DNA from: an uncultured Atopobium sp.
GTDB lineage: Bacteria; Actinomycetota; Coriobacteriia; Coriobacteriales; Atopobiaceae
Length of the DNA stretch: 8,281 nt
Assembly: GCA_937926845.1 (NCBI GenBank)
Contig: CALBBS010000191.1
Span: 1-8,281 of the forward strand
Direction: 5' to 3'
Shown: piece by piece, positions 1 through 5,767 of the stretch
How the letters are laid out: each line of letters begins with the position of its first letter
How positions within the stretch are numbered: the first letter of the stretch is position 1
Notes under the pieces: model-generated
The model's input: the letters and a program-made list of their open reading frames with translations, nothing else
Database searches by the model: none
Told to the model about the DNA's origin: nothing
Program-made: the position numbers and the translations under genes

Positions 1-19
1 CTTAGACTCTTGGCTGCAT

Positions 20-55
20 AAAAATAGCGTAGCAGCCATATAAACTGCTACGCTA
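20..55 (-). terminator. Intrinsic terminator downstream of nrdG
   Basis: A perfect 11-bp stem (arms 25-35 and 45-55, TAGCGTAGCAG / CTGCTACGCTA) encloses a 9-nt loop. Read on the minus strand it is followed at once by TTTTT, the layout of a rho-independent terminator. It lies about 60 bases past the nrdG stop codon and would end the nrdD-nrdG unit. On the plus strand the stem is followed by A residues, so it should act in one direction only. An outer pair (TTAGACT at 2-8, AGTCTAA at 60-66) could extend the structure. Confidence 0.85.
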
Positions 56-117
56 AAAAAGTCTAACTTTTGGGGGTCACATCAATACGCGGGCTTTTTT
101 ATTACGCTTTGGAGCTC

Positions 118-660
118 TTACATCTCACGAGAGCTCATCATAGGTCCATCGGACCAAAGTGTAATCTCTCCTGAAGCAAGCGTTTTTGGGACATCAATAA
201 GACGCTGGTTGGAAGAGCCTCTAAAACGCAAGGTAATATCGTGGAGACTCTGAACCCATGGACCGTCTACGAGAACATCAATACAAGACAGAATGCGGTC
301 AGTGTACTCTGTGTGCCACTTTCCCTCGGTCAGCTGATCCCAGGTGTGACCCGAATACATCCAAATGCTCTTTTGTGGGTAGGTAGCTCTGACCTTCTCG
401 ACAAACTCAACAAGACCTTCTTGGTTTTCTGGCTCAAAAGGCTCTCCACCAAGGATGGAAAGACCATTGATATAGACAGGTGCAAGAGAGTCAATAATCT
501 CTTGCTCAACTTCTGGAGTAAACTCTCCGCCGCTCTTGAAGTCCCACGCCTCGTAATTAAAGCAGCCTTCACAGTGCAGACGGCAGCCTGAAACAAACAG
601 AGTTGTTCTTACGCCAACACCATTTGCAATATCTGAAAACTTAATATTTGAATAGTTCAT
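118..660 (-). CDS. nrdG: Anaerobic ribonucleoside-triphosphate reductase activating protein
   Basis: This is the radical-SAM activase that uses a [4Fe-4S] cluster and S-adenosylmethionine to install the glycyl radical on NrdD, a cytoplasmic step in anaerobic dNTP synthesis. In the 180-residue product the cluster-binding CX3CX2C motif is at C26, C30 and C33 (GCRLHCEGC), and the SAM-site GGEP is at 71-74. The N-terminal FSDIANGVGVRTTLFVSGC and the later RFRGSSNQR stretch are typical of NrdG. Length is slightly above the usual range. The start is the ATG at 660, because AAAGG lies 6 nt upstream; an in-frame GTG at 687 would add nine residues but lies inside a palindrome and has no good ribosome site. 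Its partner nrdD lies 113 bp upstream on the same strand, separated by a terminator hairpin, so its expression may be lower than that of nrdD. Confidence 0.95.
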   Translation of the reverse strand: MNYSNIKFSDIANGVGVRTTLFVSGCRLHCEGCFNYEAWDFKSGGEFTPEVEQEIIDSLAPVYINGLSILGGEPFEPENQEGLVEFVEKVRATYPQKSIWMYSGHTWDQLTEGKWHTEYTDRILSCIDVLVDGPWVQSLHDITLRFRGSSNQRLIDVPKTLASGEITLWSDGPMMSSREM

Positions 661-666
661 ACATAA

Positions 667-671
667 CCTTT
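667..671 (-). promoter_or_regulatory. Ribosome binding site fixing the nrdG start
   Basis: AAAGG on the minus strand lies 6 nt before the ATG at 660. It supports this start over the in-frame GTG at 687. The site begins 4 nt after the palindrome at 676-704. Confidence 0.7.
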
Positions 672-675
672 GATG

Positions 676-704
676 GGTAACTTCCACATATTGTGGATGT
701 TACC
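676..704 (-). repeat. Palindrome just upstream of the nrdG ribosome site
   Basis: Two 13-nt arms (676-688 and 692-704) pair with a single mismatch around a 3-nt TAT centre. The outer part is GGTAAC/GTTACC and the inner part TCCACA/TGTGGA. There is no T-run after it, so it is not a normal terminator. It could be a protein operator, or an mRNA hairpin next to the nrdG ribosome site that stabilises the transcript or tunes translation. The inner CAC/GTG spacing is 5 nt, whereas an NrdR box needs 8, so I do not call it an NrdR site. Confidence 0.6.
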
Positions 705-717
705 TGATAGAGATAAT

Positions 718-757
718 AAAAACGAGCAGAAGGGCCAAAGCGCTCTTCTGCTCGTTT
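718..757 (-). terminator. Intrinsic terminator between nrdD and nrdG
   Basis: A 13-bp stem (arms 720-732 and 745-757; core CGAGCAGAAG / CTTCTGCTCG) with a 12-nt loop is followed on the minus strand by TTTTTATTATC. It lies 17 nt after the nrdD stop codon. I infer partial termination that would make NrdD more abundant than NrdG, as expected for a catalytic activase, or that nrdG has its own promoter, which I cannot identify. Confidence 0.85.
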
Positions 758-773
758 GTCTAGTACGTAAAAC

Positions 774-2996
774 TTAGAGGTGAAGGACGCGGTCCTTAAT
801 CTCCTGGGTACGACCCTGATTCCAGAACTGAGTACCAATGTAGCCGCAGGTACGACGAGCAACGTTCATCTTGGTCTGATCACGGTTGCCGCAGTGTGGG
901 CACTCCCAAACCAGCTTGCCATCCTCTTCAACAATCTGAATCTCGCCGTCATAACCGCACTCCTGGCAGAAGTCAGACTTGGTGTTGAGCTCTGCATACA
1001 TGATGTGGTCATAGATGAACTGCATGACGCTGAGAACAGCCTCGATGTTGTCCTGCATGTTAGGAACCTCAACGTAAGAGATTGCTCCACCTGGGGAAAG
1101 ACGCTGGAACTCAGACTCAAACTGGAGCTTCTGGAATGCGTCAATCTCTTCTGCAACGTGGACGTGGTAGCTGTTAGTGATGTAACCCTTATCGGTGATG
1201 CCTGGGATAACACCAAAGCGGCGCTGAAGTGCCTTAGCAAACTTGTAGGTAGTGGACTCAAGAGGAGTTCCGTAGAGGGAGTAATCGATATCCTCTGCTT
1301 CTTTCCACTCGGTGCACTTATCGTTCATGTGCTGCATAACCTGGAGCGCAAAAGGAGTTGCTTCCTTGTCAGTGTGGCTGTGACCAGTCATAGCCTTAAC
1401 GCACTCGTACAGACCTGCATAGCCAAGGGAGATAGTAGAATATCCGCCGTAAAGCAGAGGATCGATAACCTCACCCTTGTCCAGGCGAGCAAGTGCGCCG
1501 TACTGCCAAAGGATTGGAGCAGCATCGGACAGGGTGCCCTTCAGGCGATCGTGACGAGCACGAAGTGCACGGTGGCAAAGCTCAAGACGCTCATCAAAGA
1601 TCTTCCAGAACTTGTCCATATCGCGACCAGCAGAAAGAGCAACGTCAGGAAGGTTGATAGTTACAACACCCTGGTTGAAGCGGCCATAGTACTTAGGCTT
1701 GTTTGGCTCATAGTTCTTAGCGCGAGCAACGTTGTTGAAGCCATTACCAGAACGGTCTGGAGTCAGGAAGGAACGGCAGCCCATGCAGGTGAAGGTATCG
1801 CCCTCGCCTTCCTTCTCGCCCTTAGAAAGCTTGTACTCCTTCATCTTCTTCTCAGAGATGTAGTCAGGGACAAGACGGCGAGCGGTGCACTTTGCAGCCA
1901 TCTGAGTGAGGTAGTAGTACTTGGAATCCTCGTAAACGTTATCCTCTTCAAGAACGTAGATGAGCTTAGGGAATGCAGGAGTAATCCAGACGCCCTCCTC
2001 GTTCTTTACGCCCTGGTAACGCTGACGGAGCATCTCCTCAATGATGAGTGCAAGGTCCTGCTTCTCCTGCTCATTCTTTGCCTCATTGAGGTACATAAAG
2101 ACGGTAATGAAAGGAGCCTGGCCATTGGTGGTCATGAGGGTGACAACCTGATACTGAATGGTCTGAACGCCACGAGAAACCTCATCACGAAGGCGCTTCT
2201 CAACCATCTCATTGAGCTGCTCAGCAGAGAGCTCAACACCGACGGAGTTCATCTCCTCCATAACAGTCTTGCGGATCTTCTTACGAGAAACATCAACAAA
2301 AGGAGCAAGGTGTGCCAAGGAGATGGACTGACCGCCGTACTGGCAGGATGCTACCTGAGCAATGATCTGAGTTGCAATGTTACATGCAGTGGAGAAGCTG
2401 TGTGGACGCTCAATCAGAGTACCGGAGATAACAGTGCCGTTCTGCAGCATGTCATCAAGGTTGATGAGGTCACAGTTGTGCATGTGCTGTGCAAAGTAAT
2501 CGGAATCGTGGAAGTGGATAAGACCCTCATTGTGAGCAGCAACAATGTCCTCTGGAAGAAGCTCACGCTGAACGAGGTCCTTAGAAACCTCGCCAGCCAT
2601 GTAGTCACGCTGAACGGAAACAACGGTAGGGTTCTTGTTGGAGTTCTCCTGCTTGACTTCCTCGTTGTTGCACTCAATCAGAGACAGAATCTTGTCATCG
2701 GTGGTGTTCTTGTGACGCTTCTGGTTCTGGATGTAGCGGTAAATGATGTACTTACGAGCAACCTCAAAGCGGTCAAGAGCCATGAGCTGATCCTCGACAA
2801 GGTCCTGGACCTCCTCGACGGTGACGGTGTGTCCAGCCTTCTCGCACTCATCGGTAACGTTGAGAGAAGCAAACTGAATCTCACGCTCAGTCAGGCGCTG
2901 ATCCTCAGGGACCTCTGCGTTAGCCTTAGCGATTGCGTTAACAATCTTCTCAACCTCGAAGGTGACCTCTGAGCCATTGCGCTTGATAATCTTCAT
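774..2996 (-). CDS. nrdD: Anaerobic ribonucleoside-triphosphate reductase (class III)
   Basis: This glycyl-radical enzyme reduces ribonucleoside triphosphates to deoxy forms without oxygen. The product has 740 residues, close to the usual size. Residues 1-95 form an ATP-cone (MKIIKRNGSEVTFEVEKI onward), the allosteric dATP/ATP module. The core follows, with C175 in HNCDL and C404/C407 in TCMGCRS, positions that in the family include the thiyl-radical cysteine. A C-terminal zinc site has CxxC pairs at 677/680 and 699/702. The glycyl-radical motif RTCGYIG places the radical on about G718, with the usual C-terminal QEIKDRVLHL tail. The ATG at 2996 is chosen because AAGGAG lies 7 nt upstream; the frame is open to a GTG at 3062 but that extension does not resemble NrdD and overlaps the leader structure. 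Two NrdR boxes over a promoter lie upstream. Confidence 0.97.
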   Translation of the reverse strand: MKIIKRNGSEVTFEVEKIVNAIAKANAEVPEDQRLTEREIQFASLNVTDECEKAGHTVTVEEVQDLVEDQLMALDRFEVARKYIIYRYIQNQKRHKNTTDDKILSLIECNNEEVKQENSNKNPTVVSVQRDYMAGEVSKDLVQRELLPEDIVAAHNEGLIHFHDSDYFAQHMHNCDLINLDDMLQNGTVISGTLIERPHSFSTACNIATQIIAQVASCQYGGQSISLAHLAPFVDVSRKKIRKTVMEEMNSVGVELSAEQLNEMVEKRLRDEVSRGVQTIQYQVVTLMTTNGQAPFITVFMYLNEAKNEQEKQDLALIIEEMLRQRYQGVKNEEGVWITPAFPKLIYVLEEDNVYEDSKYYYLTQMAAKCTARRLVPDYISEKKMKEYKLSKGEKEGEGDTFTCMGCRSFLTPDRSGNGFNNVARAKNYEPNKPKYYGRFNQGVVTINLPDVALSAGRDMDKFWKIFDERLELCHRALRARHDRLKGTLSDAAPILWQYGALARLDKGEVIDPLLYGGYSTISLGYAGLYECVKAMTGHSHTDKEATPFALQVMQHMNDKCTEWKEAEDIDYSLYGTPLESTTYKFAKALQRRFGVIPGITDKGYITNSYHVHVAEEIDAFQKLQFESEFQRLSPGGAISYVEVPNMQDNIEAVLSVMQFIYDHIMYAELNTKSDFCQECGYDGEIQIVEEDGKLVWECPHCGNRDQTKMNVARRTCGYIGTQFWNQGRTQEIKDRVLHL

Positions 2997-3003
2997 GTGC
3001 AAA

Positions 3004-3009
3004 CTCCTT
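3004..3009 (-). promoter_or_regulatory. Ribosome binding site fixing the nrdD start
   Basis: AAGGAG on the minus strand, 7 nt before the ATG at 2996, is a strong Shine-Dalgarno match. It decides against the upstream GTG at 3062. Confidence 0.85.
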
Positions 3010-3016
3010 GAACAAA

Positions 3017-3039
3017 CGTTGGTGAAAGCAACGCTTTCA
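3017..3039 (-). repeat. Overlapping alternative hairpins before the nrdD ribosome site
   Basis: Two hairpins share bases and cannot form together. TGAAAGC (3023-3029) pairs with GCTTTCA (3033-3039) around a 3-nt loop, and CGTTG (3017-3021) pairs with CAACG (3029-3033) around a 7-nt loop. They end about 8 nt before the AAGGAG of nrdD. The pairing is seen directly; any regulatory role is inference. Confidence 0.45.
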
Positions 3040-3057
3040 TGCGTGTTTAATTGGATT

Positions 3058-3126
3058 ATCACTGCGGTTCCTAAGCTTTTGCCTAAGCGAAGTAGTTGGG
3101 AACCCGCTTGTGTGATGGAAACTACT
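3058..3126 (-). ncRNA. Candidate structured 5' leader RNA of nrdD
   Basis: In the transcript the 5' segment AGUAGUU (3126-3120) is followed by a two-part stem. AUCAC/GUGAU uses 3112-3116 with 3058-3062. GCGG(G)UUCC/GGAACCGC uses 3099-3107 with 3064-3071 and bulges one G. The loop contains AACUACU (3097-3091), a perfect 7-bp partner for the 5' segment, so a pseudoknot or a switch between two folds is possible. The loop also carries two copies of GCUUAGG 12 nt apart, and a small GCUU/AAGC hairpin. The element starts about 25 nt after the presumed transcription start and ends about 60 nt before the nrdD ATG. I do not recognise it as a known riboswitch class. It could instead be a DNA operator cluster. 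Confidence 0.45.
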
Positions 3127-3129
3127 ATG

Positions 3130-3145
3130 CCACAACTTATAGTGT
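3130..3145. promoter_or_regulatory. NrdR box, proximal to nrdD
   Basis: CCACAACTTATAGTGT matches the 16-bp NrdR consensus (roughly aCaCwAtATaTwGtGt) at 13 positions by my count, including the CaC/GtG ends. NrdR is the zinc-finger/ATP-cone repressor of ribonucleotide reductase genes. The box would lie just downstream of the inferred transcription start. Confidence 0.8.
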
Positions 3146-3157
3146 TTGGGTTCGAGA

Positions 3158-3166
3158 ACTATAACA
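3158..3166 (-). promoter_or_regulatory. Probable nrdD promoter (extended -10)
   Basis: On the minus strand TGTTATAGT gives an extended -10 (TGn before TATAGT). No good -35 is visible 17 nt upstream. It abuts and partly overlaps the distal NrdR box, as expected for repression, and would start the transcript near 3151, giving a leader of about 150 nt. Confidence 0.55.
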
Positions 3167-3177
3167 ATATATTGTGA
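3162..3177. promoter_or_regulatory. NrdR box, distal to nrdD
   Basis: TAACAATATATTGTGA also matches the NrdR consensus at 13 of 16 positions by my count, with a full CAATATATTGTG core. Its start is 32 bp from that of the other box, about three helical turns, which is the known spacing for paired NrdR sites. Together they strongly suggest NrdR control of nrdD. Confidence 0.85.
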
Positions 3178-3386
3178 AATTTCCACACGAATACAAAATT
3201 ATGTATTGACACGTTGCGGCAACCAATATCTCTGCAGGTAGAAAATTAGCTAGAAACTTCGCTAATTACAAAATTTATTAATGGTCAAAAAATAATTCGA
3301 TTTTTTGTATGTAGGCATTCGTCGCCTTTCACAAATGCGTCACAATTCACCCCTCAGCACTCACTTTTGTTGAGCGTTTGGGGACT
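3178..3386. other. Non-coding region upstream of the nrdD promoter
   Basis: No plausible gene is seen here. The right half of the 423-base gap between nrdD and the next gene is AT-rich. It carries three inverted repeats: AATACA/TGTATT (3190-3195, 3202-3207), GTTGC/GCAAC (3213-3217, 3219-3223) and AATTAGC/GCTAATT (3244-3250, 3261-3267). These could be activator or repressor sites for nrdD. Around 3350-3384 a CCCC/GGGG-closed hairpin is possible but has no T-run. A TTGACA on the plus strand at 3206-3211 has no matching -10 and no downstream gene. Confidence 0.5.
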
Positions 3387-3414
3387 AAAAAAGCCGACAC
3401 AAAATGTCGGCTTT
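3387..3414 (-). terminator. Intrinsic terminator of the 3420-4409 glycosyltransferase gene
   Basis: A perfect 10-bp stem (3390-3399 and 3405-3414, core GCCGACA/TGTCGGC) with a 5-nt loop ends in TTTTTT on the minus strand. It lies 5 nt past the stop codon of the minus-strand glycosyltransferase gene and isolates nrdD from it. Confidence 0.92.
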
Positions 3415-3419
3415 GGTGG

Positions 3420-4409
3420 CTAGTCTAGGGGAGGCTGTGGACGCCAGGTTGCATCTTTATAGATAAGGCGTGCATCCTTCCAGCCCTTTATAAGGCGAGA
3501 AAGACCAGACGAGAAGTGCGCTCTATCTACCAAAATGAGTCGAATAATCTCTTTTGCAAAGGTCAGAGCGGTACCAACACCAAAGAGTACAGGGTTGTAA
3601 TCACCGTGAACCTGGAAGTAACGAGCAATATAGCCGCGGTTACGTGTGATGTAATAGCGCGTCATATCAGAGGTTGAATTAAGCTGACGCACAGAACCAA
3701 TACTCTGACCAGGAACTTCTCGACATCTTGAAAGAACAAAGTCTGGAATCAAAATAGGCTGCGTCACCTTGCTGGCCAAATAGCCATACAGAGCATCGTC
3801 CCAATAGATAAAGAAACGTGCATCAGGTAGGCCAATCTTCTGCACTACAGAACGCTTAAAGCAAGCACCCTCAAAGCACATAACATTGCACTCGCGGTAA
3901 GACACACCGTCAAAGCCAGCCTTTGCCAGCGGATTGTAGATGCCCAAGGCAGTGCTAAAGCGGTACTGCCAGAAGAAGGGACCTCCATCAAAGTCATAGC
4001 GCTGACCTTGGATAACCTCAGCCTTATCTGACCATGCGTCAAGCTTATCAAGACCATCAGGCAGCACAGCTACATCATCGTCCATAACCCAGAACCACTC
4101 GGCACCCAGCTCATAACCTACGCGCACACCCTCAGAGAAGCCGCCGGAGCCTCCAGTGTTTTGCTCCATAGGGACGTAACACACGCGATTAGTGCCACCG
4201 TGAGCGTCAAGATCTTCAGTGGTTTCTCCCCACGTGGTTTTGACCTTCTCCGAAAACTCCGACACAAGCGAGGCTGTCTCAGAGGAGTTTTCGTTGTCCA
4301 CAACAATGATGCGCCATGGAGCCTGCGTGAGCTGCGTAATGGAATTAAGCAGGTTGGAAAGCAGTTCTTGGCGTTTAAAGGTGACTATGACAAGGGAGGT
4401 GCGCTTCAT
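3420..4409 (-). CDS. Family 2 glycosyltransferase, galactofuranosyl/rhamnosyl-transferase type
   Basis: A 329-residue cytoplasmic or membrane-associated transferase that likely adds a sugar from a nucleotide donor to a cell-surface glycan. The GT-A fold is shown by the N-terminal TSLVIVTFKR, IIVVDNENS (34-42), the NTGGSGGFSEG loop (84-94) and the metal-binding MDDDV (109-113). The acidic FFIYWDDALYGYL (199-211) resembles the WDDADYG catalytic region of mycobacterial GlfT2, and YYITRNRGY follows later. These features fit the COG1216 group of galactofuranosyl and rhamnosyl transferases; the actual donor cannot be read from sequence. The ATG at 4409 has GAGGAAA just upstream. It is transcribed divergently from the next glycosyltransferase, with 73 bp between them, and ends in its own strong terminator. 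Confidence 0.88.
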   Translation of the reverse strand: MKRTSLVIVTFKRQELLSNLLNSITQLTQAPWRIIVVDNENSSETASLVSEFSEKVKTTWGETTEDLDAHGGTNRVCYVPMEQNTGGSGGFSEGVRVGYELGAEWFWVMDDDVAVLPDGLDKLDAWSDKAEVIQGQRYDFDGGPFFWQYRFSTALGIYNPLAKAGFDGVSYRECNVMCFEGACFKRSVVQKIGLPDARFFIYWDDALYGYLASKVTQPILIPDFVLSRCREVPGQSIGSVRQLNSTSDMTRYYITRNRGYIARYFQVHGDYNPVLFGVGTALTFAKEIIRLILVDRAHFSSGLSRLIKGWKDARLIYKDATWRPQPPLD

Positions 4410-4482
4410 ATTTCCTCAAAATGTGACTTCGTGAGTGAGTTGATGCCTATATAGTATAAAGCAGCAATCAAAAGGAGTTTAG
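4410..4482. promoter_or_regulatory. Divergent promoter region between two glycosyltransferase genes
   Basis: These 73 bp must drive both genes unless a promoter lies inside a gene. The AT-rich core at about 4448-4460 reads TATAGT then TATAAA on the plus strand and TATACT on the minus strand, so the two -10 elements may overlap and compete. No convincing -35 is visible for either. AAAGGAG at 4471-4477 is a strong ribosome site 5 nt before the plus-strand ATG at 4483. Confidence 0.4.
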
Positions 4483-5649
4483 ATGAGTCACGCTCAAAAC
4501 CACCAACCTTTGGTTTCTCTTGTTGTACCCATATACAACGTTGCAGACTATCTGGAGCAATGCCTGGCAAGTATTCAATCACAGAGCTACACAAACCTGG
4601 AGATTATTTGCCTAAACGATGGCTCAACTGACTCGTCTTTAGCTCTTTTGGAAGCATACGCTGCCCGTGATGGTCGCCTTGTCATCATAGACAAAGAAAA
4701 CGAAGGCTACGGAGCAACGTGTAATCGTGGCATTGCCGCAGCTCACGGCTTATGGGTGGGTATTGTTGAGCCTGACGATTACCTTGAGCCAACCATGGTT
4801 CAAGAGCTTGTTGATCTTATCCAGGCAAACGGTGGAGAAAGCCAGGTAGATATTGCCCGCTCTGCCTATTGGCGCGTATTTGGCAATCAGAAAAATGGCC
4901 GTGCGGGAGCAAAGTCGCAGTTCAAAGGAACTGTCAGTGCTGCCGAGTACAGAGTTCCCTGCGCATATAAGGGCCGCGTCAAACCCAAGCAGCTGCCTTG
5001 TTCAATTGATCAGATGGCACAGCTTCTGCTGCACCATCCTGCCATTTGGACGGCGCTCTATCGCAAGGAATTCTTGACCCAGAACAACATAAACTTCAAA
5101 GAAGTCCCCGGTGCAGGCTGGGTGGACAACCCCTTCCTCATTGCCTCGCATTGCTGCGGAGCTCGCATAGTGTACGCAGACTCTGCGCTCTACAACTATC
5201 GCGAGAATGGCTATGCAGAAGCCGCTACCTTTGCGCAGCGTCAGCCTAAAATTCCGCTTGAGCGCTGGAACGACATGATGGATGTTGTGGATGCACGCAA
5301 CATTACCTCAGACGTGGTGCTCAACGCGCTCACACTGCGCGGCATCAACTACGCGCTGCTTACAAAAGACGCGCTTACCTGGCGAGAAGAACATGATGCT
5401 GCAAGTGAGACTGACTCAGAAGTGCACGATCTTCTCGCCAAGAGCTTTGAGCGCATGGACGCAAAGCGTGTGTTTGAAAACCCAGCAATCTCAGGCTTTG
5501 GAAAAGCTTTCTTTGCACAGGTGCGAGGCATTGCTCTGCCAAAAGATGACAAGCTTGCTCGCTATACATATCTAGCCAAAGAGGGATTTTTCCGTGTCAA
5601 AAATGACGGCATAGCCCAGACGTTTAAATCGCTCATGGACAGGCGTTAA
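4483..5649 (+). CDS. Family 2 glycosyltransferase (EpsH/WcaA-like)
   Basis: A 388-residue transferase of the common surface-polysaccharide type, probably acting at the inner membrane face on a lipid-linked acceptor. The GT-A domain is clear: VSLVVPIYN (11-19), LNDGSTD (44-50), NEGYGATCNRGI (73-84) and the DXD-equivalent EPDD (96-99). Downstream are AIWTALYRKEFL (187-198), VDNPFLI (214-220) and LYNYR (236-240), features often seen in this subgroup. The last 140 residues are not recognisable to me, and I see no transmembrane segment. It is the only plus-strand gene here, starts with a strong ribosome site, and converges on a degenerate relative at 5768-6808. No clear terminator follows; instead a 13-bp tandem repeat begins right after its stop. 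Confidence 0.9.
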   Translation: MSHAQNHQPLVSLVVPIYNVADYLEQCLASIQSQSYTNLEIICLNDGSTDSSLALLEAYAARDGRLVIIDKENEGYGATCNRGIAAAHGLWVGIVEPDDYLEPTMVQELVDLIQANGGESQVDIARSAYWRVFGNQKNGRAGAKSQFKGTVSAAEYRVPCAYKGRVKPKQLPCSIDQMAQLLLHHPAIWTALYRKEFLTQNNINFKEVPGAGWVDNPFLIASHCCGARIVYADSALYNYRENGYAEAATFAQRQPKIPLERWNDMMDVVDARNITSDVVLNALTLRGINYALLTKDALTWREEHDAASETDSEVHDLLAKSFERMDAKRVFENPAISGFGKAFFAQVRGIALPKDDKLARYTYLAKEGFFRVKNDGIAQTFKSLMDRR

Positions 5650-5651
5650 AG

Positions 5652-5701
5652 CTGGCTCTAAAGACTGGCTCTAAAGACTGGCTCTAAAGACTGGCTCTAA
5701 A
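5652..5701. repeat. 13-bp tandem repeat, four copies
   Basis: CTGGCTCTAAA recurs at 5652, 5665, 5678 and 5691, joined by GA, giving a strict 13-bp period without mismatch. It starts 3 nt after the TAA of the plus-strand glycosyltransferase gene and lies in the convergent gap. Perfect identity suggests recent slippage expansion. A GCCAG shortly after (about 5709-5713) can pair with CTGGC in any unit, but no T-run makes this a terminator. Confidence 0.95.
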
Positions 5702-5767
5702 CACAAATCGCCAGGCTACTCTAGAATCACACACTTAAATTTGATGCTGCTTATGTGTCGCTGCAGC

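Noticed and set aside
61..117. T-run at about 84-90 as a plus-strand terminator
   Set aside because: No stable hairpin precedes it and no plus-strand gene ends nearby.
676..704. The CCACA/TGTGG palindrome as a third NrdR box or a DnaA box
   Set aside because: CAC to GTG spacing is 5 nt rather than 8, and the flanks do not match TTATCCACA well.
780..2972. A 730-codon open frame on the plus strand opposite nrdD
   Set aside because: It is antisense to a clearly identified nrdD, has no recognisable motif, and is explained by strong codon bias in nrdD leaving few stops on the other strand.
2997..3062. N-terminal extension of nrdD to a GTG at 3062
   Set aside because: The added residues do not resemble NrdD; the ATG at 2996 has AAGGAG at ideal spacing and begins the ATP-cone as expected.
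3206..3211. TTGACA -35 box on the plus strand
   Set aside because: No -10 at the right distance and no plus-strand gene downstream.
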